6,559 nucleotides of DNA from Chloroflexota bacterium. GTDB lineage: Bacteria > Chloroflexota > Dehalococcoidia > Plut-88900. The notes below the pieces were generated by a model. It saw only the letters and a program-made list of their open reading frames with translations. It was not told where the DNA came from and made no database searches. The first letter of the stretch is position 1. Every line of letters starts with the position of its first letter. Of this stretch, positions 1 through 4,563 are shown in pieces. The position numbers and the translations under genes were made by a program. The DNA lies in assembly GCA_022572865.1 (NCBI GenBank), contig JACZVB010000082.1, forward strand, positions 1-6,559, in the 5' to 3' direction.

Positions 1-69
1 ATCCAAGAGGAAGATACTGAAGGCCTAGCACGGGCACCAAAGGTCAAGCGGGTGTCTGTTTCAGTCCGG

Positions 70-366
70 TCAGGGGATAAGGACAGGCGCAAAGACGGGA
101 ATAGCCGGGCCTCCCTCTCGGGTCACAACGACTGTGTCAACAGACAGCTCAGTGAGGCCACCTGGAAAGTCCAACCGTAATTCCAGGCCCGTCGTCAGCT
201 CGCCCAGCGTGAAAGTCAAGCTAAACTCCTGGTAGTCACCTGGCTGGTGGAACTCGGAATGCTCAATGCTACGCGTGTTTATCAATGTAGGTTCAGGTGA
301 GTCGTAGCCTTTTCCCACGAGGAGCCTAGCAACCGGGCCATTATGCTCGCTGTCCCCGATTTTCAA
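70..366 (-). CDS. Beta-sandwich domain fragment, probably 5'-truncated remnant
   Basis: The 98-residue frame begins with TTG at 366-364 and has no convincing ribosome binding site. The sequence alternates short hydrophobic strands and turns (PVARLLV near the start, EFSLTFTLG and LELRLDF further on, ending SVDTVVVTR). This resembles the C-terminal jelly-roll, carbohydrate-binding-like domains attached to larger surface or glycan-related proteins; I recognise the style, not a named family. The same frame stays open upstream of TTG for eight more codons (RWRTSTFR), which fit the first strand of such a domain, and then meets TAA at 391-393. That suggests the rest of the gene was lost. No signal peptide or membrane segment is visible. 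It could also be a short stand-alone hypothetical protein. The function is unknown. Confidence 0.42.
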   Translation of the reverse strand: MKIGDSEHNGPVARLLVGKGYDSPEPTLINTRSIEHSEFHQPGDYQEFSLTFTLGELTTGLELRLDFPGGLTELSVDTVVVTREGGPAIPVFAPVLIP

Positions 367-417
367 GCGGAAAGTACTAGTCCGCCAGCGTTAGAATAGA
401 CCGGCCGCGTTCCTGGC

Positions 418-441
418 GGAGTTCGACCCTCCTCGAACTCC
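418..441. repeat. Perfect 9-bp inverted repeat (hairpin)
   Basis: GGAGTTCGA (418-426) pairs perfectly with TCGAACTCC (433-441) around a six-base loop, CCCTCC. No T-tract follows on either strand, so it is not a standard intrinsic terminator. It lies in the gene-free stretch between the tRNA and the beta-sandwich remnant, next to the point where that reading frame breaks. It could be an element end, a recombination arm or a structured transcript end. Confidence 0.5.
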
Positions 442-455
442 CCGTCCAACTCACC

Positions 456-477
456 AATTGGCCAGAAGTAGCCAATT
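456..477. repeat. Perfect 7-bp inverted repeat AATTGGC/GCCAATT
   Basis: AATTGGC (456-462) and GCCAATT (471-477) are perfectly complementary with an eight-base spacer. There is no T-tract on either side. It is the middle one of three hairpins in the gene-free stretch downstream of the tRNA. Its role is unknown; a protein-binding dyad is possible. Confidence 0.4.
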
Positions 478-520
478 AACAGTGAGTCGCTTTGGTAAGG
501 GGCCAACAGAAGAAACGCAG

Positions 521-546
521 AGTGGGTTCATTTGAAGAATCCCACT
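521..546 (-). terminator. Hairpin just downstream of tRNA-Pro, possible terminator
   Basis: On the minus strand, AGTGGG (546-541) pairs with CCCACT (526-521). The stem continues through TTC/GAA with one bulged base, leaving a seven-base loop. It begins 15 bases after the CCA end of the tRNA. The sequence after it reads CTGCGTTTCTTCTG, which has several T residues but no clean run. It is therefore a plausible but weak factor-independent terminator or 3' processing structure for the tRNA transcript. Confidence 0.35.
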
Positions 547-561
547 GGGCAGAGAAGAAAG

Positions 562-638
562 TGGTCGGGGTGCGGGGATTCGAACCCCGGACCTCGTCGT
601 CCCGAACGACGCGCGCTACCAGGCTGCGCCACACCCCG
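562..638 (-). tRNA. tRNA-Pro (anticodon CGG), CCA encoded
   Basis: All parts of a cloverleaf are visible on the minus strand. The acceptor stem CGGGGTG pairs with CACCCCG. The D arm has GCGC/GCGC around AGCCTGGTA. The anticodon stem CGTCG/CGACG encloses the loop TTCGGGA, with anticodon CGG reading the proline codon CCG. The T arm CGGGG/CCCCG encloses TTCGAAT. The discriminator is A (565), followed by a genomic CCA at 564-562. All stems are fully paired, so the gene looks functional. Its anticodon arm is copied 29-45 bases upstream (667-683), which is typical of tRNA genes used as integration sites. Confidence 0.97.
599..615. repeat. 17-bp direct repeat, copy within the tRNA-Pro anticodon arm
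   Basis: The plus-strand sequence GTCCCGAACGACGCGCG covers one side of the anticodon stem, the loop and the adjoining bases of tRNA-Pro. It is identical to 667-683, at an offset of 68 bases. The anticodon arm is a usual crossover site for tyrosine integrases, so this copy would be the att site still embedded in the intact tRNA. That role is an inference. Confidence 0.6.
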
Positions 639-649
639 ATTTTGATACC

Positions 650-655
650 ATAATA
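650..655 (-). promoter_or_regulatory. Candidate -10 box for tRNA-Pro
   Basis: On the minus strand, TATTAT matches the TATAAT consensus at five of six positions. It lies 11 bases before the first base of the mature tRNA, inside a markedly AT-rich segment. No good TTGACA-like element is found 16-18 bases further upstream. That region is instead occupied by the 17-bp tRNA-derived repeat, so an original -35 element may have been replaced. Confidence 0.3.
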
Positions 656-666
656 TAAAACTCAGT

Positions 667-683
667 GTCCCGAACGACGCGCG
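667..683. repeat. 17-bp direct repeat, copy between tRNA-Pro and the ATPase gene
   Basis: This is an exact duplicate of tRNA-Pro bases 599-615. Beyond the repeat, similarity to the tRNA stops: CTACC follows in the tRNA and TTCAT follows here. It lies 8 bases past the stop codon of the P-loop ATPase gene and 28 bases upstream of the tRNA start. It fits an attachment-site remnant that marks one edge of an integrated element. No second copy is visible near 1850, and no integrase is present in the window. Confidence 0.55.
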
Positions 684-691
684 TTCATGGT

Positions 692-1657
692 TCATCCATT
701 CACCATACGAAATGCTTGTGATTTACCTACGCCCAGGATCCGACCTATTTCGCTGTACGAAAACCCTTGCTCCCGGAGCTGTTTGGCCTTTGCTTTTCGA
801 GCTTCCGTAGGATTCCTCTGACCCTTCCTAGGCCGAGCCCTCTTCCCGAATTCCAAGCTGGAATCGGTGTACTTCTCCCCTTGTTGAAGGTGGCTTTTGC
901 CTGGCGCGGCGTCAGCGAAGATTCTGCTGAGCCCTTGTGTCCAGAAGGTGGGTAGAAGGTTTTCCATTAGCTGCCCGGTTACACCCTCGTTAGGAGCGTA
1001 CACCCACACAGCTCTCTTCCTTCGCAAACGACCAACACCCGCAAATGCTGCCCTGGCAGCATCCATGATAGGACGAAGCTGCGGCCGTTCAAATCCCTGG
1101 GTTAGGGGTCCCGGCTCCTTCACTAAGATCACATCAGCCTCAGAGATGATGTTCCTATCCAGGTGGGCGGGATTCTGGACGTCAAATATGAGGGAATGCC
1201 GCCGATGTCTGGACGGGTTCACTAACTCGCCAACGGCCCTCCCTTGAGCAGATTGAGTAGCTCGGGCATGGAAAAGGAGGTAGGACTCCGGGAGGTAGAT
1301 GGTAGCGTTGGGTGGCACGTCGAGTGCGTTGTCGGTTAGACCGTACCATTGAGGTAATAGTCTAGCTGCCTTGGGGGGGAGGCCGATAGCATAGGGAGGA
1401 GCTATATCCTGCTTGAGCTCCTGTATCCGAACAGCCAAAGCAGACTTCCCACTACCACGATGTCCCACGATCAGAATGACCGATGGGTGGGGAATCAGGC
1501 TGGCCAGAGCAAAATCGACAGGCGGTTTAGGAAGGAGCACCTGATCTTTCGCGGTGGACCCGGCCTTTAACTCGTCGACAAACTCAAAAAAAGGGCGAAA
1601 TGCCTCATCGAATGCCGCATCCAAATCAAAGCTTTCTGGAAATTTGAAGTCACTCAA
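692..1657 (-). CDS. P-loop ATPase with C-terminal helix-turn-helix, likely mobile-element gene
   Basis: The 321-residue protein starts at TTG (1657-1655). The start is supported by AGGGG six bases upstream; the nearby ATG is out of frame. A Walker A motif, GHRGSGKS, is at residues 65-72. A Walker B-like segment, SLIFDVQNPAHLDR, spans 155-168 with D159 and a polar sensor-like Q161. Around 284-321 a basic linker leads into a helix-turn-helix (QGFSYSEIGRILGVGKSQAFRMV) like those of resolvases and transposases. The central part recalls Zot, HerA/FtsK and viral DNA-packaging ATPases, but I cannot name the family. There is no signal peptide or membrane helix, so it is probably cytoplasmic and DNA-associated. 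The gene points toward tRNA-Pro and ends 8 bases from a 17-bp tRNA-derived repeat, which suggests element cargo. Being a host regulator ATPase is the main alternative. Confidence 0.75.
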   Translation of the reverse strand: MSDFKFPESFDLDAAFDEAFRPFFEFVDELKAGSTAKDQVLLPKPPVDFALASLIPHPSVILIVGHRGSGKSALAVRIQELKQDIAPPYAIGLPPKAARLLPQWYGLTDNALDVPPNATIYLPESYLLFHARATQSAQGRAVGELVNPSRHRRHSLIFDVQNPAHLDRNIISEADVILVKEPGPLTQGFERPQLRPIMDAARAAFAGVGRLRRKRAVWVYAPNEGVTGQLMENLLPTFWTQGLSRIFADAAPGKSHLQQGEKYTDSSLEFGKRARPRKGQRNPTEARKAKAKQLREQGFSYSEIGRILGVGKSQAFRMVNG

Positions 1658-1852
1658 AACTGACCCCTTTCATTATGTATTGAACGCAGGTACCATAAAA
1701 GATCGGGAGAAGTGGCAAGAGTTGCTGACCGCATCTCCTAGGCCGTCAACTACGCTTTTACACCTGACAATCCCCCGTTACCGGGCCGCTGAAATGTCCC
1801 CCAAGAGGAACTAAGAACGATAGAGCAAGTGGAGTCACGATATGACGTTTGA
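1658..1852. other. Gene-free junction between the ATPase gene and truncated comM
   Basis: No convincing gene is seen on either strand. The ribosome binding site of the minus-strand ATPase gene lies at 1664-1668. At 1765-1776 and 1790-1802 there are two related short motifs, TGACAATCCCCC and TGAAATGTCCCCC, spaced 25 bases apart. Repeats of this TGRAAT-then-C-run style occur at the ends of some IS21-like insertion sequences, so an IS fragment is possible. The missing 5' end of comM should begin in this stretch, but no frame encodes it. Confidence 0.4.
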
Positions 1853-1861
1853 GTTCCTTCG

Positions 1862-3295
1862 ATGACTATAGTGGGCCTGCCCGATACGGCGGTGCAGGAG
1901 TCCAGGGAGCGGGTGAGGGCCGCGATAAGGAACTCGGGGTACGAGTTCCCCATGAAGCGGATCACCGTCAACCTCGCCCCCGCTGACCTAAAGAAGGAAG
2001 GCCCCGCCTACGACCTCCCCATCGCCGTGGGCATACTACTCAGCTCCGGGCAGATTGAGGCCGATGTCTCCGACACCCTCTTCCTGGGAGAGCTCTCACT
2101 GGAAGGGTCGGTGCGTCACACCCAGGGCGTCCTCCCCATGGTGGCCCTGGCCCGAGATAAGGGCCTGTCCACCGTATTCGTCCCCGAGAGCGATAGCGCC
2201 GAGGCGGCCCTCATCGAAGGCGTCACCATCTACCCCATCAGCTCCCTGGCGGGCCTGGTCAAGCACCTCCGGGGCGAGACGGTGATGGTCCCCTACCAGG
2301 CCGATAGCACAGCCGTCGGGACCCCGGAACCAAATGTGGTCGAGGCAGACTTCTCCCATATCAAGGGCCAGGAGCACGTTAAGCGGGCCCTGGAGGTCGC
2401 AGCAGCCGGGGCCCACAACCTCCTGATGACGGGCCCGCCGGGCAGCGGGAAAACCATGCTGGCCCGGTCCCTGTCCACCATCCTCCCCGGGATGACCCCC
2501 GAGGAGTCGTTGGAGGTGACCAAGATATACAGCATCAGCGGCTTGCTGCCCTCGGACACCCCGTTAATGAGGGTCCGTCCCTTTCGCTCTCCCCACTACA
2601 CCATCTCCCATGCGGGGCTGGTGGGTGGTGGAAGACGGCCCCGCCCCGGCGAAATCACCCTGAGCCACAGAGGAGTCCTCTTCCTGGACGAGCTCCCGGA
2701 GTTCGGGCGCACGACCCTGGAGGTGCTGCGGCAACCCATCGAGGACAAGGTGGTGACCATCAGCCGGGCCCAGGGGACGGTAACCTTCCCTGCCAACTTC
2801 ATGTTCGTCGCGGCCATGAACCCGTGTCCCTGCGGGTTCTACGGCGACCCTTATAAGGAGTGCAGCTGCCCCTCGGGGCTGGTCGCTCGCTACCAGAAGC
2901 GGATCAGCGGCCCACTCCTGGACCGAATCGATATGTTTGTCGAGGTGCCGAGGGTTGACTATGAGAAGCTGCTGGGCACTGACACCGCGGAGCCGTCTCG
3001 GATGGCCCGGGACAGGGTCGAGGCGGCCCGGGAGAGACAGGTGGGACGTTTCCGGGGCCTGGGCCTCACCTCTAACGCCGATATGGGGCCCATGAATGTG
3101 AGGGAGATGTGTCCGATGGACGAGGGTGTTAGGGGCCTGCTGCAAAAGGCGACACAGCAGCTACATCTCTCGGCCCGTGCTTTCCACCGGGTGTTGAAGG
3201 TGTCCCGCACCATCGCCGATCTGGCGGGGTCAGAGGCCATCGGGATGGCCCACCTGGCCGAGGCCCTGCAATACAGGCCCCGGGGCCTGGGGTAG
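1862..3295 (+). CDS. comM: ComM/YifB-type AAA+ ATPase (Mg-chelatase-like), N-terminally truncated
   Basis: Members of this family are hexameric helicases that promote branch migration during natural transformation. The 477 residues hold the ChlI-like N-terminal domain remnant (MTIVGLPDTAVQESRERVR), Walker A GPPGSGKT at 191-198, RSPHYTISHAGLVGGG at 242-257, and Walker B LFLDELPEF at 273-281. Four cysteines (C322, C324, C334, C336) follow, then DRIDMFVEVP at 354-363 and a complete C-terminal Mg-chelatase domain ending QYRPRGLG. Family members are usually about 500-510 residues, so roughly 30 N-terminal residues are missing. In-frame codons 1853-1861 read VPS, which fits the family motif just before TIVGLPD, but TGA precedes them at 1850-1852. 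No Shine-Dalgarno site precedes this ATG. It is probably a recently broken gene. The last 48 bases recur at 3901-3948. Confidence 0.9.
   Translation: MTIVGLPDTAVQESRERVRAAIRNSGYEFPMKRITVNLAPADLKKEGPAYDLPIAVGILLSSGQIEADVSDTLFLGELSLEGSVRHTQGVLPMVALARDKGLSTVFVPESDSAEAALIEGVTIYPISSLAGLVKHLRGETVMVPYQADSTAVGTPEPNVVEADFSHIKGQEHVKRALEVAAAGAHNLLMTGPPGSGKTMLARSLSTILPGMTPEESLEVTKIYSISGLLPSDTPLMRVRPFRSPHYTISHAGLVGGGRRPRPGEITLSHRGVLFLDELPEFGRTTLEVLRQPIEDKVVTISRAQGTVTFPANFMFVAAMNPCPCGFYGDPYKECSCPSGLVARYQKRISGPLLDRIDMFVEVPRVDYEKLLGTDTAEPSRMARDRVEAARERQVGRFRGLGLTSNADMGPMNVREMCPMDEGVRGLLQKATQQLHLSARAFHRVLKVSRTIADLAGSEAIGMAHLAEALQYRPRGLG
3248..3295 (+). repeat. 48-bp direct repeat, left copy (comM 3' end)
   Basis: This copy is exactly the last 15 codons of comM (AHLAEALQYRPRGLG) plus TAG, and it is identical base for base to 3901-3948. 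Both borders coincide with codon boundaries: identity starts after the ATG codon at 3245-3247 and ends with the last base of the stop. It contains a 16-bp perfect palindrome at 3274-3289. Together the copies bracket the DUF4258-DUF2283 pair with a period of 653 bases, in the manner of attL and attR. Confidence 0.9.
3274..3289. repeat. 16-bp perfect palindrome within the comM repeat
   Basis: CAGGCCCCGGGGCCTG is its own reverse complement and lies within the final codons of comM. The same palindrome recurs at 3927-3942 in the second copy. It is followed by GGGTAG and no T-tract, so it is a poor intrinsic terminator. It may be a recombination core or simply GC-rich coding sequence. Confidence 0.6.
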
Positions 3296-3299
3296 GAAG

Positions 3300-3533
3300 A
3301 TGCCCCGGATCGTATTTTCCAAACACGCCCTCGACCAGATGCCCGACAGGGGCGCCACTCAGCAGGACGTTGAAATAGCGATCAACAGTGGAGAGAGAAT
3401 TTCTGTTAAGCATGAACGACTTGCTTTTCGTAAAAACCTTCCCTTTGAGAGTACCTGGAAAGGACGTTATTATGAGACTAAGCAGGTTATGCCAATAGTT
3501 AAGAAAGAGTACCTGGAAAGGACGTTATTATGA
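3300..3533 (+). CDS. DUF4258 protein, C-terminus frameshifted by a tandem duplication
   Basis: The first ~70 residues match the DUF4258 pattern: SKHALDQMPDRGATQQDVEIAINSGE at 7-32, then a basic segment and TWKGRYYETKQVMPIVKKE. This family is small and RelE-like and is commonly paired with DUF2283, which suggests a toxin-antitoxin role; no activity can be read from the sequence. The ATG lies 4 bases after the comM stop, and its GGTAGGAAG ribosome site overlaps that stop. A 58-bp tandem duplication shifts the frame after KKE, so translation ends in YLERTLL at 77 residues. Without the extra copy the protein is 88 residues and ends ENDALVVITVYVF...GGKE, the expected final strand. The encoded protein is therefore probably inactive. 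The first ~25 codons are GC-rich and the rest AT-rich. Confidence 0.75.
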   Translation: MPRIVFSKHALDQMPDRGATQQDVEIAINSGERISVKHERLAFRKNLPFESTWKGRYYETKQVMPIVKKEYLERTLL

Positions 3534-3567
3534 GACTAAGCAGGTTATGCCAATAGTTAAGAAAGAG
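3448..3567 (+). repeat. 58-bp tandem duplication inside the DUF4258 gene
   Basis: Unit 3448-3505 is repeated exactly at 3506-3563, and identity continues four bases further, so 3448-3509 equals 3506-3567. Each unit border carries AGAG (3448-3451, 3506-3509, 3564-3567), which is the microhomology expected for slippage or template switching. Because 58 is not a multiple of three, the duplication changes the reading frame. Perfect identity suggests a recent event. Confidence 0.95.
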
Positions 3568-3624
3568 AACGATGCATTGGTTGTGATCACCGTTTACGTT
3601 TTCTATTTCGGAGGCAAGGAATGA
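3568..3624 (+). pseudogene. Displaced C-terminal codons of the DUF4258 gene
   Basis: Immediately after the duplicated segment the ancestral frame resumes as NDALVVITVYVFYFGGKE followed by TGA at 3622-3624. This is the expected final beta-strand of DUF4258 and is now disconnected from its start. An ATG at 3547, inside the second duplicate, could begin a 25-codon peptide in this frame, but no ribosome site supports it. The TGA overlaps the DUF2283 ATG (ATGA), showing that the intact genes were translationally coupled. Confidence 0.7.
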
Positions 3625-3836
3625 AAATAACCTACGACCCTGAAGTTGATGCCGCATACATAAGCTTTAAGAGCGCTAGGGTGGAAGTCACTACGATTCG
3701 CCTTACCGAGGACATTGCAGTTGACTTTGGTCCCCAAGAAGAGATATTGGGTATTGAAGTTCTGGATGCGTCGAAGCACATGGGATTCTCAGAGGAAAAA
3801 CCTAAGATAACTCTTGAGAACCTTGAGTCGGCGTAG
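3621..3836 (+). CDS. DUF2283 family protein, putative antitoxin partner of DUF4258
   Basis: This complete 71-residue protein has the DUF2283 signature throughout: YDPEVDAAYISF at 5-16, then TIRLTEDIAVDFGPQEEILGIEVLDAS and a charged tail. The family is small, cytoplasmic and of uncertain biochemistry. It is often encoded next to DUF4258 and is then treated as a candidate antitoxin. A good Shine-Dalgarno site, GGAGG at 3610-3614, lies six bases before ATG, inside the DUF4258 3' end. The original overlap ATGA implies coupled translation. The DUF4258 frame now ends at 3533, leaving an 87-base untranslated stretch, so coupling has been lost. The gene is more AT-rich than comM or the Nudix gene. 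It looks intact while its partner is broken, as expected if the antitoxin is harmless alone. Confidence 0.85.
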   Translation: MKITYDPEVDAAYISFKSARVEVTTIRLTEDIAVDFGPQEEILGIEVLDASKHMGFSEEKPKITLENLESA

Positions 3837-3900
3837 TCGCAAGTATCGAAGGTACGGGGACGAGGCTGCAACGACTTCGCCACATTCAGTGATAGAAGTA

Positions 3901-3948
3901 GCCCACCTGGCCGAGGCCCTGCAATACAGGCCCCGGGGCCTGGGGTAG
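3901..3948 (+). repeat. 48-bp direct repeat, right copy (orphan comM 3' end)
   Basis: This is an exact second copy of comM bases 3248-3295, including the stop codon and the palindrome (here 3927-3942). It is not attached to a comM gene. Just upstream, in the comM frame, the reading is HSVIEV before AHLAEAL, where intact comM has SEAIGM. The sequence after it (3949-4026) leads to the Nudix gene and was probably the original comM downstream flank. Removing one 653-bp period would give comM followed by a 78-base gap and the Nudix gene. Confidence 0.9.
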
Positions 3949-4026
3949 CCACAATATCAGGAAAGGTTTCTTCTATTCGATCCATACGGATTCGACTGAT
4001 TACAGGACGGTGTTCCAGGTGAAGCG

Positions 4027-4551
4027 ATGACCCACTCGCAACATGACGCTATCTACCGCTATTGTGTCCGGTGCGGGGGCGAGCTCGCCCTCAAGCTGGT
4101 AAAGGCGGGTGACCCCGAGCGTTTAGTCTGCGGGAGCTGTGATTACATCCAGTATCTGAATCCCAGGGTCGCATCCGGCGCCATAGTGAGGTATGAGGAG
4201 AAGCTGGTCCTCCTCCGGCGGGAGATCGAGCCGGCATATGGCAAGTGGGTCTTTCCCGGCGGGTTCGTCGATCGGGGCGAGACCCTGGAGGCAGCGGCCA
4301 TGCGGGAGGCCCAGGAAGAGGCCGGGGTGGATGTGGAGATCGATGGGTTGGTGGGGGTCTACTCCTACGAGGGCTCTCCCATCGTAATAATTGTCTACGC
4401 GGCTACCATTGTCGGCGGCAGGCCTCAGGCCCTTGACGAGTCCCTGGAGATGCGGCTTTTCGACCTCGAATCGATACCCTGGGCCGATCTCGCCTTCCCC
4501 AGCACCCGGGACTCGATTCGAGAATACTGCCAGAGCTTCTGGCCCAGTTAA
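4027..4551 (+). CDS. Nudix hydrolase with N-terminal zinc ribbon
   Basis: Nudix enzymes cleave nucleoside diphosphates linked to another group, using Mg2+ or Mn2+. The 174-residue protein carries two CXXC pairs (C13/C16 and C35/C38) that form a zinc ribbon. The Nudix box is complete from G79 to V101: G79-x5-E85-x7-R93-E94-x2-E97-E98-x-G100. The WVFPGGFVDRGE segment before it is typical. The zinc ribbon resembles that of NudC-type and related pyrophosphatases, but the protein is much shorter than NudC (about 255 residues), so the substrate cannot be assigned; ADP-ribose, NADH or a damaged nucleotide are all possible. AGGTGA (4017-4022) precedes ATG. The deaminase gene follows 12 bases later, and one transcript is likely. 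The protein is cytoplasmic. Confidence 0.93.
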   Translation: MTHSQHDAIYRYCVRCGGELALKLVKAGDPERLVCGSCDYIQYLNPRVASGAIVRYEEKLVLLRREIEPAYGKWVFPGGFVDRGETLEAAAMREAQEEAGVDVEIDGLVGVYSYEGSPIVIIVYAATIVGGRPQALDESLEMRLFDLESIPWADLAFPSTRDSIREYCQSFWPS

Positions 4552-4563
4552 GAGGAGGACCCG

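Noticed and set aside
1..180. Plus-strand frame open from the window edge to TAA at 178-180
   Set aside because: Its residues look like unstructured, charged low-quality sequence and it overlaps the better minus-strand beta-sandwich frame. A gene tail entering from the left cannot be excluded.
1672..1700. Possible -10 box (CATAAT on the minus strand) for the ATPase gene
   Set aside because: The implied transcription start would fall inside the ribosome binding site at 1664-1668, and the -35 position matches poorly.
1554..1814. Plus-strand 86-codon frame
   Set aside because: Its first third is antisense to the ATPase gene and the rest shows no protein-like pattern or ribosome site.
1842..1865. 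Seven-codon frame (MTFEFLR) whose TGA overlaps the comM ATG
   Set aside because: No ribosome site, and the overlap is easily explained by chance at a rearrangement junction.
2096..3145. Several long minus-strand frames antisense to comM
   Set aside because: They are shadows of high-GC codon use in comM; they are proline- and arginine-rich without domain signals.
3448..3567. CRISPR-like or satellite array
   Set aside because: Only two adjacent units without spacers, lying within a coding sequence.
3506..3624. Programmed frameshift producing full DUF4258
   Set aside because: There is no slippery heptamer or stimulating structure; an exact tandem duplication explains the frame change more simply.
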